64,000 nucleotides of DNA, taken from contig CAJNOL010001261.1 in assembly GCA_905250125.1 (NCBI GenBank), forward strand, positions 1-64,000, in the 5' to 3' direction. Source of the DNA: Rotaria sordida. Lineage: Eukaryota; Rotifera; Eurotatoria; Philodinida; Philodinidae. The notes below the pieces were generated by a model. That model saw only the letters and a list, made by a program, of their open reading frames with translations. It was not told the DNA's origin and made no database searches. The position numbers were made by a program, and so were the translations under genes. Of the stretch, positions 28,701 to 39,724 are shown in pieces (the stretch's first letter is position 1; every line of letters begins with the position of its first letter).

Positions 28701-31101
28701 CATCGTATTCGAAAATTGAAAAACGTATTAAATCATTTACATCTGATTGGGTTTATCCAAGTGGTAGTCGTCTTTCAAATCAAATGATGGCCGAAGCTGG
28801 ATTTTTCTATATGGGTGGAGGCAATGTTTGTTGTTATTATTGTGGTAATAAATTACAAAATTTTGAACCACGGTATTTAAATAAATTGCTTTTTTTTTAT
28901 TTGATCGAAATTATTATGAAAAATTTTTTTTTTTGTTAAAATTTAATCTAGTGATTGCCCATTTGAAGAACATACTACATTTTATCCTCTTTGTGATTTT
29001 ATTCAAAAAGTACGAGGTCTTGACTATGTCAATCGAATTATTTTAGAATGTGGACGAAGTATATTGAATAATATAGTTATTACATTGAATTACAAATTTA
29101 TTATTTTTAGTTCCACAAGGACGATTAAAATATGAAGTAGATGGTTCACAAAAAATTAAACGTATTATTTTTGATAAAAGTGGTAAGTTATTAGTTTAGT
29201 GAAACACAAATATATCTTCAAAGAAAATAATGAGCGTAAATTAAAATTGAAGTTTCTGTGGTTCTCCGTCCCTAGATCCTAGCAACCAACGAGAAAGATG
29301 AACGATCATTGAATACGTTTTCGTAGCAATCGAGAAAAGGTGTTGAATGGCATTAACAACAAGATGAAGATCTTCTTTGGAATTTGAATGACTGGAATAC
29401 GTTTGTAAATGTTCTACATAGTACATTTTTTATTTTGGCACAGATAAAATTTATATTCAAGGTGTCAAGGAGCATAAGTCGTCATATGATCAACATGAAA
29501 AAAAAAACGTGAATTGATCAAGTTAAAACTTTGGCAAATAATTAATATCAGTGTTCTTGAGCTTATCGAGATATATAATAGTGTGCGTTGGAATCTGCTG
29601 CACATATAATCAATATGTACAAAAGACTTAATATGCCAATTGAATCAATTGTTAAAATAATCTTAAATTAAGAAATATGAAAAACAACGAGCAAATACCA
29701 ATAAGGCAAACAAAAAAAATAGAGCGTTAATGGAAAAATTTAACCTGTTCGAAAGTAATTTCTGATTGAATTAGTCCTATAGTACTTGCTTGTGCTGTGT
29801 TTTCAAACACTACAAAATGATACAGATACTATTCTCATGGCATGATTTTATGTCTTTTTGACTGATATTTAGTAAATTTCGATGAGAAAAAGTTCCACCT
29901 GGATAAAACTAATGTGATATTTTGGATCAGTATTCAAAACTGAGTAGACATACGTAAAATTCAAGTATTTTCATGAATTTTGTTTTTTTGATGGAAAAAT
30001 TTGCCCTTGATCCCTCTCAGGGATAAGTCAAAAAAATGAAATTCATCGAAAAATTAGTTCGACAGTTTCAATCAAGTTTTGAGGCTGTGAAATGATAGTA
30101 GAACTCAAAATCATGGATGATTAAGCAATAAAATCTGCGTTTTGATGAAGTTCATTTGTTGAATTATCCCTGAGGGGAATCAGAGGTAAATTTTCCAACG
30201 AAAAAAAAAAGCTCATGAAAATACTTGAAATTTTCATAGATCTACTCAGTTTAAAATGGTAATTCAGAATATCATATTAGTTTCACACAGGTTGCACTTT
30301 TTCTCATCAAAATCTACTAAATACCAGTCAAACAGACGTAAAATCATGCCTTAAGAATAGTATCTGTACCATTTTTTAGTGCTTCAAAACACAGCACCAA
30401 CAAGTGCTATAGGGCTAATTCAACTAGAAATTACTTTCGGACACTTTATGTGAGAGTTTGATATAAAACCAAATTTCTCGAGAAGAGCAGGATCGATTTC
30501 ATCAGTTATCGACCTCTATCCTTTCTGTTCGAAATGCAAAAATAAATAAGACAGATCGTTCTCAAGGTGATCTATTATCCTTAAAAAACAACTATAGTCT
30601 GCTAGAGATTTTTCACTTTATGTGTAAACTTCACCTTTCAGAATAATAGGCCATTCATACGAAAAATTTCACAAAACATAATAGGACACCATGAGTTTTC
30701 CTAGATAAATGTTATTTAAATACTACCTAGAAATAGAAGACCATGATCTTTTATTCTGTGAGAGGATATTTTGTATTAGTATAATGAAGCTAAAGATCAT
30801 ATGTTTTCTGTTTTTTTTAGGTGCAACAAAACGTAAAAGTGAACGTCCACCAGTCAATCGAATAAATTCATTTTCACCTCGTTCAATAAGTCGAAATATT
30901 GCATGTTCTGAAACTATAGATAATGCTTGTCTTATATGTACAGCAAATGCAGCTACACATGAATATGATCCTTGTCAACATTTTCCAATGTGTCAAGAAT
31001 GTTGTGCTCGTTTAGATCAAGAACAACTTCAAAGATGTATGCATTGTTTTCAACCAGCTACAATACGTATGCGTGTACCAAATACACCACTTATCCAGTG
31101 A
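25792..31101 (+). CDS. IAP-like protein with seven BIR-like units and RING
   Basis: Ten exons give 1053 aa in frame: 25792-25877, 25937-26352, 26412-26603, 26662-27441, 27505-27693, 27753-28588, 28670-28872, 28952-29058, 29111-29182 and 30821-31101. BIR units (approximate residues): 1 (23-105, CPQC but the His-Cys part is poor); 2 (132-205, CFYC-W-H-x6-C, canonical); 3 (261-324, CFMC-W-H-x6-C, canonical); 4 (368-438, CAYC, with an expanded insertion); 5 (462-535, CFQC ... H-x6-C); 6 (728-820, CPWC); 7 (852-920, CYYC ... H-x6-C). A Ser/Thr/Pro-rich linker (about 555-720) separates 5 and 6. The C-terminal RING is C3HC4 (Cys997, 1000, 1012, His1014, Cys1018, 1021, 1033, 1036), as in IAP ubiquitin ligases. 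Known animal IAPs usually have one to three BIRs. Role in caspase control or immunity is inferred only. ATG 25792 and 25795 are adjacent. Confidence 0.9.
29745..30445. repeat. foldback element in IAP intron 9
   Basis: Intron 9 is 1638 nt and separates the last BIR exons from the RING exon. Inside it, 29745-30090 is the imperfect reverse complement of 30100-30445. Examples are CGAAAGTAATTTCT against AGAAATTACTTTCG at the ends, and TCGATGAGAAAAAGT against ACTTTTTCTCATCAAAA further in. The centre is near 30095. No coding capacity. Confidence 0.82.
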
Positions 31102-31243
31102 TTTTGTCTTTGTTTTTAAACTAAAATGTATTTTTTAATTGTTATTTTATTTCATGTACAATTAAATTCTTATTTATATAAAAAACCCAAAGAACTCATT
31201 GTAAAGGTGATGGTTCATATAAATAAACTTATTCTTTTTTCAG
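31102..31243 (+). promoter_or_regulatory. 142-nt IAP-HADH junction, operon-like
   Basis: Only 142 nt separate the IAP stop codon from the HADH ATG. The spacer ends AATAAACTTATTCTTTTTTCAG and the ATG follows immediately. An AATAAA (31222) just upstream of a perfect pyrimidine tract plus CAG is the arrangement seen where an upstream mRNA is cleaved and a downstream one receives a trans-spliced leader. No separate promoter is visible. A short independent promoter plus a 5' UTR intron reaching back into the IAP gene is the alternative. Confidence 0.5.
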
Positions 31244-34200
31244 ATGGCTACTTCATCAATTGCTAATAAAATGAATAGTTCACTTGGACGAACTATTAAA
31301 ACTGTAACTGTAATTGGAGGTGGTTTAATGGGCTCAGGAATAGCTCAAGCAAGTTTTTTTGAAAAATGTCAAATGAATTTTGTTTTGTTTTTTAATAATA
31401 AAAATTTAATATAGGTTGCTGCTGAAACTAATCATCAAGTTATTATTGTTGATCAAAAACAAGAATTTCTTGATAAAAGTTTAAATATAATACAAACAAG
31501 TTTAAAACGTATTATTAAAAAAAAATTTGAACAAGATCAACAAGGTGGAGAAAAATATTTCAATGATGTTAAAAATCGAATTAAAACAACTACAAATATT
31601 AATGATGCTGTTCAATCAACAGATATTGTTATTGAAGCAATTATTGAAAATCTTGAAACAAAACAAAAATTATTTAAACAAATTGATCAAGTTGCACCAA
31701 AGTATATTTATTAATTCGTTCGTAATATATATAAGGGCGTGCTTAACCATAGAGTATTCCGATTTACTTTCTTTCTATTATCAGTTGAAAAGCTAACCAT
31801 ATTCAGGCCAAGTTATCACCATCATCGTTAAACTACTAAATTTAAAATATTACTTAGGATTATCCAAAAGTAGTGATGGAGGTTTTTTTTTCTTATAGAA
31901 AACTAGAAAAAATTTTCTTTTTTATGAATAGATAGAGCGTCTTTCGCTCTATCTTTCTATGCTATTTGATCACTATTAAACTAGTATTATAATAATAAAA
32001 TTTCGATATGAACTATTTTTGTTGAAAACCAGCTAGTAACATTTAGATCATAATGAGTGTGGCATAAAAAATGGGACACTTTTGCATTTCATTCTATTAT
32101 CACTCAATACGTTGTATTAAAAAAAACAAAATATACCAGAAGATGCAGCGTGAAAAGCTCTACAATTTATAAAGTACTGCTTATTTTACAGTTGTACTTT
32201 TTGTTTTAAAAATGAACAAAACTCTGAGTTACCAAGTTTCGACGTGATGAAAACGAGACTTTTTTTGGTAAAAAAAAACGAATTTGGTTTTTTTGTCTTA
32301 TCATTGTGTCATTGCTCTTTGTAAATTGTAGAGCTCTTCACGCTGCATCTTGCAGTGTGTTTTGTTTTTTAAAATAAAACATATCAAGTAATAAAAGAAT
32401 GAAATAGGAAAAACGAAATTCATCTTTTACCAAAAAAACAATCTCGTTTTCGCAACGTCGAAATTTGGTAGCTCAGAGTTTTGTTCATTTTTAAAACAAA
32501 AAGTACAACTATAAAATAAGCAGTACATTATAAACTGTAGAGCTTTTCATGCTGCATCTTCTGGTATATTTTGTTTTTTTAATAGAACATATTATCTGAT
32601 AATAAAGTGGAATGCAAAAATACCACATCCATGATGATCTAAATGCTACCAGCTGGTTTTCAACAAAAATAATTCTTATCGAAATTTTATTATTATGATA
32701 CTAGTTTAATAGTGATCAAATAGCATAGAAAGATAGAGCGAAAAACGCTCTATTTATTCATAAAAAAAGACATTTTTTTCTATCTTTCTATTACAAAAAA
32801 AAGAACCTCCGTCACTACTTTTGGATAACCCTAAGTAGCTGCTGATAGCTGTCTTATATAATATTATTCAGTTCCTTAAAAACGATAGGACACGATTTCA
32901 GGGACTGAATAATTCCATACAAGACAGTCATTAGCAGCTAATATTTTAGCTTTAGTAGTTTAGCGATGATGGTGATAATTTGGCCTGAATATGGTTAGCT
33001 TTTTAACTGATAATAGGAAGAAAGTAAATTGGGGTACCCTATGGTTAAGCACGCTCATATATATATGCTTATTTATATTGTAGACATACAATTCTTACGA
33101 GTAATACATCATCATTACCAATTACTGAGATTGCTAAAGATGTTCAACGACAAGATAAATTTGGTGGCTTACATTTTTTTAATCCAGTGTAAGTTATAAT
33201 GAAGAAAGAAAATCTTTGTCTTTATAATTATTATAAAAGTATAGATGGGAATGATCAGTCTGATCGGATGCCCCAACTAGCTTTTTAGCATATAGGTTCA
33301 TAGTACATCAGAATGTTGTGATTTTTTTTTACCAATTATAGTACTCGTGTAGTGCTAGAGATTCATCACTATTTCGATTATTTACCATATCTAAAACCAA
33401 TAGAATTAAGTGTCTTTCTAATCTCTTTTAGTAACATGAACTTTTATCGAACTTATTCATTTTAGATCTTACTTGTTGTCGAAAACAACAAGAAAAACTA
33501 CTGAAAAACTTTTATTACAAATAAACGATCAGAAACTATAGATAACGTACTATGATCTATAACTACGAATAGGATATCTATCTAAGTTAAGATTACATAA
33601 AGCACAAACAACATGTGCAATTTTAGTAATCTTACGGACGTCATCATAAGATCTTCTATAAGTATGTCCTAAAATAACCTACTGTTTAATACGTTGACTA
33701 GTATTTTCAATAGCTGCTCTTGTGCTACAAATAGCTCGATTAAAATCTTTGTCTTCAGTTGTTAATTCACCACCACGAGTTTTTTCGCGAAGTAATAACA
33801 TACTGTTCACCAATGTACCCATTATCAGCAATAATTTGTACATCTGCTTGTGCATATTCTAATAAGTCTGGTTCTCTTAAAATAGTAAAATCATGTATAC
33901 TATTCTGATAGTAGTTGGATATATGTACTATTCGATGATGAAAATTACAAGTTATTTGTATTTTAAATGCATAATTGCTTGGACTTTCTGTATGATAAAA
34001 TACTTTATTTTGTGTGGAATCTTCCGATTGATAAATTGCAATAAATGTCGGGTCGAGTATCAACTTATAGTGTTGTTCATGGTTATTTATTGTATTAACA
34101 TCATCTATATTATCAGGTAATAAAATTAATTTCGAGCATATGCATGAATATAGAATATCTATTAATGCTGACAGAAAATAATTGACTGTTGATTGATTGA

Positions 34201-37196
34201 AATGAGCTCTGCTACTATATAGCATTCAGAATGATAATGCTTCAAATGCCATAATGTAATTGAAAATAGATTCATGGAAGATAAAAATGATATGTCTGTA
34301 CTTTGTGTATGCTGTTTCATTTCTATTCATATAATATTCTACGAGCGATCGTTCACACATATTGTATAACTGTTGTACTTGTTTGATGTCACGTCCCGTA
34401 TGGTATGTATAAGAATCATTACTATGACTTCACTCTGACCATGGATATTGATCTACAATATAAAACCAATAAAAATATGATGAAGTTTTGTTATTGTGTA
34501 CTCAAGATAAACTACATAATGAAATAGAAGTTCATATGCAGACTAAACAGATGCGTTTCGCTTACCAACGTATAGCATTTGAAGTTTTTGAAAACTTGAA
34601 ATTTGTTTCTCTTTCTTTAACTGTTGCCTTTCTTCTGCAAGTTCTGGTGGACAATAATCACATCTATCACGATGTTGACTATAATGAGCATACAAACTAG
34701 ATTTCTTAGAACCAGTAGACGTCTAAACTAACATTGATTGACAATTATTGCAATATTTACGACGAATACTTATGACAACTTGACATTGAGGACAATTCCA
34801 TTCAATTTGTTACGAAGAAGCCGTTAAAAGAGATTTAGCTGATTGTATCAGTTTGATGCAAATATTTCACAGTAATAGAATAAACAAAGGAAAAAGAAAA
34901 AGAAGATAGAAAATAGAACAGAAATTGCGCAATTGAAATAGAGTGATATGTGGATATGAATCATATGTTTAATGTGATTAGCATCTACATAGATGTGAGA
35001 GCCAGAAAATATCTGACGAAGAAAAGACATTTTTCTCTTTATCAGCCTCTTTGACAGTGGTTTGTATATTTGGAAAATGTCCGTGTACAACTATAGCATA
35101 TTTGTTTATAGTTATTATTGGCACGGATAAGCTTGATAAAAGTTCATTTTACTAAAAAACATTAGAAAGATGCTTGATTCTATTGATTTTAGATATGATA
35201 AATAATCGAAATAATGATGAACTGCTAGCACTACACGAGTACTATAATCGGTAAAAAAAATCGTAAAATTCCGATGTACTATAGAACCTATGTGCTAAAA
35301 ATCTAGTTGGGACATCCGACCAGACTGATCATCCCCAGATATTCAGGAGAATCTCGAACTATCTATTCATATTTTTTTTAAAGAAGTGATTTTTTCTATA
35401 AAGATTTAACTAAATATTTACTCAGCCCATCAATATATATACCATTCAAAACGTTAGAAAATGAGTACTGAAAACATTTATTGTTTTTTTTATTATTTCA
35501 AGACAAATATTCAGAAAAAAAATCTTTTTCTCATCGGAATTTCAATTTCTTCTTAGGCCTGTTATGAAATTACTTGAAGTAATTCGTATATCAGGAACAA
35601 GTGATGAAACATTTCAAACATTATTAAATTTTGGTAAAGCATTAGGAAAAACAACGGTATCATGCAAGGTATGTTAGATTTTTAACTTTTTTAAAATCTG
35701 TTTCCCTTTCAATTTAGACTTTTATTAAAACTAATCGGTGGGAAAAAATTTTCTCCTTAGATCTACGCAAGGCCCGCATTTCTAGCTTGTTCTATTCGAG
35801 AGTTATAAGACTTTTCCTGAAACTCGTGATTTTAGCCAATGGACTCTGTGGTCATCCGGAAAAGTGGTTAGACCGGGATAATTCACTATGCTGAGTCGAA
35901 TGGTGACATTTGTTCTTAGGTGTGACTGATCTGACTCTGTTATCTCAATATTTTCGAAATTTCATCATCAGCCTCCATGTAAAGGAGTTGACATTTCGGA
36001 AATATTGAGATAACAAAGTGAGATCAGCTCGAATCTAAACATAAATATCAGCATGATGAATATCTCTGTCAAGCTGCTGTTCTGAGTGATCACACGTCAA
36101 TTGGTTGAAACCGAGGGTCTCAAGAAAAGTCTTATAGCTCTCGAACGGAACTAACTAGGAATGTTGGCCTTTCGTAAATCAAAAGAGAAGAATTTTTTCT
36201 GCCGATTAGTTCTAATAAGAGTCAAAATTGAAATGAAAATAGCTTCGTCAATGGCGAAAATTACAGATCTCTATCTTGTTCCTATCAAAAGTTATTTAAA
36301 AAATGATAATTCGCTCTTTATTTTGCATTAGGCAATAGTTCGTTAAGTAATTAATGTAAAAGAAATTATCGGATATTTCTCTAATCATCTGAGAAAAAAT
36401 TCGAGAACTTCAAGATAGATTCTATAGTACGAACTGCATCTTTGGTGAAATTTTTAGCAAGATTAGACTACTGGAAAATGTTTTCTTGAAAATCGATTTT
36501 CTAGAGATTCTGAAGAAGGATTTATATTGTTTGGAATTGGTTGTGAACTTCTCATTCGGTTATGATAGCATTTTCTTGTTTGTATACTCATACTTCGTCA
36601 CGTCGCGAACGATTAACGCTAGATTTTTTCTGATAACTCCTCTAAATAAAGATCTCTAATGCTAATTTTTTCAGAGTATCTAGAGTAACTTAACATTTAT
36701 GTAATATATAAAAATTCGCTCTAGGAAAGTTCATTATTCTGAGATACACTTGTTTTACTGTTACGAAGTTACATTGCTAACAGCTAATTGTTTCTCATCT
36801 GTTCTATAGGATACACCAGGTTTTATTGTTAATCGTTTATTAGTACCTTATCTTCTTGAAGCAGCTCGAATGATCGAACGTGGTGATGCTACACCTGAAG
36901 GTAATAAATAAATATCAAAGTTTATTTTTATTTTTATTTTTATTTTTTTCGATTTTATAATATATTATGTTATAGATATTGATACAGCTATGAAATTAGG
37001 TGCTGGTTATCCAATGGGACCCATTGAATTATTAGATTATGTAGGTTTAGATACATCAAAATATATTGTTGATGGATGGAAAAAACTTTATCCTAATGAA
37101 CCATCATTTCAAGCAAGTGAATTATTAAATAAAATTGTTGGTGAAGGTAAATTTGGCAGAAAAACTGGTGCTGGCTTTTATAATTATAAAAAATAA
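31244..37196 (+). CDS. HADH: 3-hydroxyacyl-CoA dehydrogenase
   Basis: Six exons give 306 aa: 31244-31348, 31415-31701, 33084-33188, 35557-35668, 36810-36900 and 36976-37196. The NAD-binding Rossmann motif [13 protein letters not shown] (23-35) has the GxGxxG spacing. The catalytic His161 in GGLHFFNPV and Glu173 in MKLLEVI keep the 12-residue spacing of the human pair. [38 protein letters not shown] and [13 protein letters not shown] are family signatures. It catalyses the third step of fatty-acid beta-oxidation, oxidising L-3-hydroxyacyl-CoA with NAD+, normally in mitochondria. The 15-20-residue leader before the fold is Ser/Thr/Asn-rich with few acidic residues, compatible with a short targeting peptide. 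Intron 1 starts GC rather than GT (CAA|GCAAGT). Introns 2-4 are long and full of repeats or transposon DNA. Confidence 0.95.
31727..33066. repeat. 1.3-kb nested foldback in HADH intron 2
   Basis: Nearly the whole 1382-nt intron is an inverted repeat. Outer arms read ATATAAGGGCGTGCTTAACC at the left (about 31729) and GGTTAAGCACGCTCATATAT at the right (to about 33062). Matching continues through GATCACTATTAAACTAGTAT and the CTATCTTTCTAT tract. The inner part contains a unit around AAAGATGCAGCGTGAAAAGCTCT that appears three times (about 32140 inverted, 32330 and 32545 direct), so one repeat seems nested in another. A small secondary hairpin lies at about 32855-32935. No coding capacity. Confidence 0.85.
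33247..35338 (-). mobile_element. decayed IS5/ISL2EU-like DNA transposon in HADH intron 3
   Basis: Terminal inverted repeats of about 195 bp (33247-33441 and about 35142-35338) match well, for example CGGATG-CCCAACTAG followed by TAGCA-ATAGGTTC. They flank remnants of a minus-strand transposase gene. The element makes up most of the 2368-nt intron. The transposase has stops and frame breaks, so the copy is dead. Family placement rests on the IS5-like DDE core. Host-gene splicing apparently tolerates it, since the HADH frame is intact across the intron. Confidence 0.8.
33550..34835 (-). pseudogene. broken IS5/DDE_Tnp_4-like transposase
   Basis: Reading the minus strand from about 34835 down, a zinc-ribbon piece appears first (WNCPQC ... 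KYCNNC, about 34800-34740), then a second CDYCPPE piece (about 34665). The catalytic core is an open frame at 34225-33767, containing [33 protein letters not shown] and [11 protein letters not shown], as in IS5/DDE_Tnp_4 enzymes. The C-terminal part, [13 protein letters not shown]...IENTSQRIK, is in another frame and ends at an in-frame TAG soon after. At least one frameshift (near 33775) and several stops disable it. Confidence 0.78.
35701..36241. repeat. foldback element in HADH intron 4
   Basis: 35701-35965 and 35985-36241 are imperfect reverse complements. End arms read CTAATCGGTGGGAAAAAATT against TTTTTTCTGCCGATTAGTTC, and the inner arms TTATCTCAATATTTTCGAAA against TTTCGGAAATATTGAGATAA. 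The centre is near 35975, where CCTCCATGTAAAGGAG forms a tight stem. Confidence 0.83.
36390..36720 (+). repeat. dispersed repeat, copy A (HADH intron 4)
   Basis: It shares a diverged but collinear match with 46590-46975. Examples are CGAACTGCATCTTTGGTGAAATTTTTAGC here against CGAACTGTATCTTTGATAAAATTTTTAGC there, and TCTCTAATGCTAATTTTTTC against TCTCTAATGCTGATTTTTTT. Same orientation, no open frame. Identity of the element is unknown. Confidence 0.7.
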
Positions 37197-37334
37197 GCAA
37201 TAGAAGTGTGTGATTAGTTTATTCTGATATTGTTGTGATTCATTTTTTTTCCTCTTAACATATGATTAGCTTTATACAAAAGTTCACCGAGATTCGACAT
37301 TAGAAATATAAAAAAAAAAAAGAAAAATTATTTA

Positions 37335-39724
37335 TCAAGAACACAATAACGCAATATAACTTCTACTAAATAAAACATTTTGATTACATTTTGGACATGG
37401 TTGTGCTTGATGAGTCCATTTTTGTAATAAATCCATAATACATCTAATCAATGAGGATAATTTAATAATAAAGAAAAATCAAAAAATTCTTATTACCGTT
37501 CATGAAACATATGTGTACATGGTAAAATTTGTATACGATCGGGTTGCATACCCATTGATGTTTTACAAACAGAACATAAAAGATCTGCTTCTTGATAAAG
37601 ACGTTGAGCTGTATCTAATACACGTCGAGCTTCTTCTAATTGATGATCCAATTTAAGCATACGTTCATTTAATAAATGACATCGAGCTTGTAATAATTTA
37701 TTACCCATTGATGTTGATGTTGATAATGCTGTTGCAAGAATTTCATTTGCCTAAAAGTATTTTTTTTTTTGTTGCATTATATAGATTCACGAGAAATCAA
37801 ACTTATCTCGTTTTACTTTTATGCTTACATGCTTTTTAAAGTTGAAAGAATACATTGCCCCGTTTTAATCTCTTTAACCTTTTTAGGTGTAGATCTAGGA
37901 TTTGTATCTTTTGGAAGAAGGACGAACGTCTATCTGAATCTGTGGATGAAGAAAACATGCATACCTATCTCATACTCAAGATGATTAAAAGGTGAAAAGT
38001 CATAGTAGCTTGACAATCATATAAAAAGTAAAACGAGATAAATTTAATTTCTCGTAAATCCTCATAGATTATACAATTAATTTGTTCATTTTCAAAAGAA
38101 TATATGTTATTTTTTAATTATAATAGATTTAAACTTTAAATAAATATACTCTCAATTATAAATTCATTCAATCAAAGGTCATATGATTGATGTCACTTAT
38201 ATATATATCATAATGCTTCTTCTAAATTGTCATCGTTAAAAGGAATATTTATCTCAGTTGCTTATAGTATAACAAATATATCATTAAAATTGATCTTATC
38301 CTCGTTCTCTTGTTATAAAGACAACAGATGAAATAAATATCATCGAAAACATAAATAGAAGACAAGATAAAGTTTGACATTCTCATCATATATAATTGTT
38401 ATGCCATTACTAACTATTAGTAGTTGACAATAGGCGAATATTATTAAAATATATATATTTCAAAAACAAAAACATACTTTTTTTTTGTAATTTTTTTTAT
38501 TCATATGGGGAAAAATAATCATAATCATAAGAAGAAAAATCTTATTAAATATTATTGATTACTTACCGTTTGTTTTTGTGTATTAAGTGCCAAAAATGCT
38601 TTAACAAGACCAATCATAGCAAGTGTATAACTATATCGATCGTTCATATCTTGTAACATCTGAATAGCTGCTTCGTATTTTTTACATGCGACCTTGATAC
38701 ATAAAGATAAAAAAAAAAGATAGACATAAAACATCACAATCAGAGCACATGTTTATTAAATGGCAATATGTGTATGTATGCCACACCAGGAGGTTGCTTG
38801 TTATCGATCGAACATCACTATATTTACGTCTATTTGTTTTTGTGTATGACTCCCTACCTACCTCATTATTGTTTTGCGAACGTTGTATATCACCGATGCA
38901 TACAAGACACTTAGCTTGAACTGGTCGATCTCCAAGACTAGATGCTGCTCCCATTGCTTCCTATGAAAATAAATATTCTGTAGAAATCTTAAAAAAAATT
39001 TCATAAATATTGTTATTACTTCAACATATTTATTTGCATTTTCAAAATCACCCATTAATCTTAATGGTGTAGCTAATTTTAATTTTGTTAAACGAACAAA
39101 TTTCGATGTAACATTTACATTTTGTCCATCATTAAATGCAGCATTTGATAAAGCCATTTCAAGTGCTCGACGTTGATATGCATGTGCTTTTGAAAAATCT
39201 TTTAATGCAAGATAAACTTTACCCATTGTACTAAGTACTTGAACTTCCATTAAATGATCTACATTTTCATGTGATATAATTAAAGCTTTATCAAGACATT
39301 CGACTACTTTAGAAAAATTACATAAACCTATATAAGAATCTGCCATAGTAAGTACAGCATAACCTTGTATAGAACCACCTGGTGGTGAATATTGAAGTGT
39401 TGAACGTGCATAACTAACTGCTTTAAAATAATCAGCAAGCATTTCATTAGCACGTGCTAATGTTAAATAAGCTTGTGCACGAAGATTATTATCATCTAAT
39501 TCATGTGCAATATCAATTTGTTGTACAGCATAAACAAGATAATCTTTATTACGTCCACGATCACGTGATGCTGCTGCTAAATGTCCAAGTGTAGAAAATC
39601 GAAGTCGATTACTTTTCATTTTTTGTAATGATATTGTCCATTTTTTAATAGCAGCATCATAATTTTTTTCTTCATATAAATTTAAACCTTCTTCAACTTG
39701 TCGGCGTGTCATACGTTGACCCAT
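37335..39724 (-). CDS. RAPSN: rapsyn (TPR + RING-H2 scaffold)
   Basis: Five minus-strand exons give 430 aa: 39724-39020, 38960-38862, 38692-38567, 37750-37497 and 37443-37335. The protein begins MGQRMTRRQ, matching the MGQ start of vertebrate rapsyn. Gly2 is a probable N-myristoylation site, which decides the start. The upstream in-frame codon is TTG, not ATG. A series of TPR helices follows (A-x-x-x-W, LGHLAAA, YLTLARANEML, VLSTMGKVYLALKDF). A coiled-coil-like stretch (about 335-365) precedes a RING-H2 domain: Cys369, 372, 388, His390, His393, Cys396, 411, 414. Vertebrate rapsyn (412 aa) clusters nicotinic acetylcholine receptors at the synapse and has E3 ligase activity. A similar receptor-clustering role is inferred. 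The stop lies 138 nt from the convergent HADH stop. Confidence 0.93.

Noticed and set aside
33893..34120. Plus-strand frame inside the HADH intron
   Set aside because: Shadow of the antisense transposase core.
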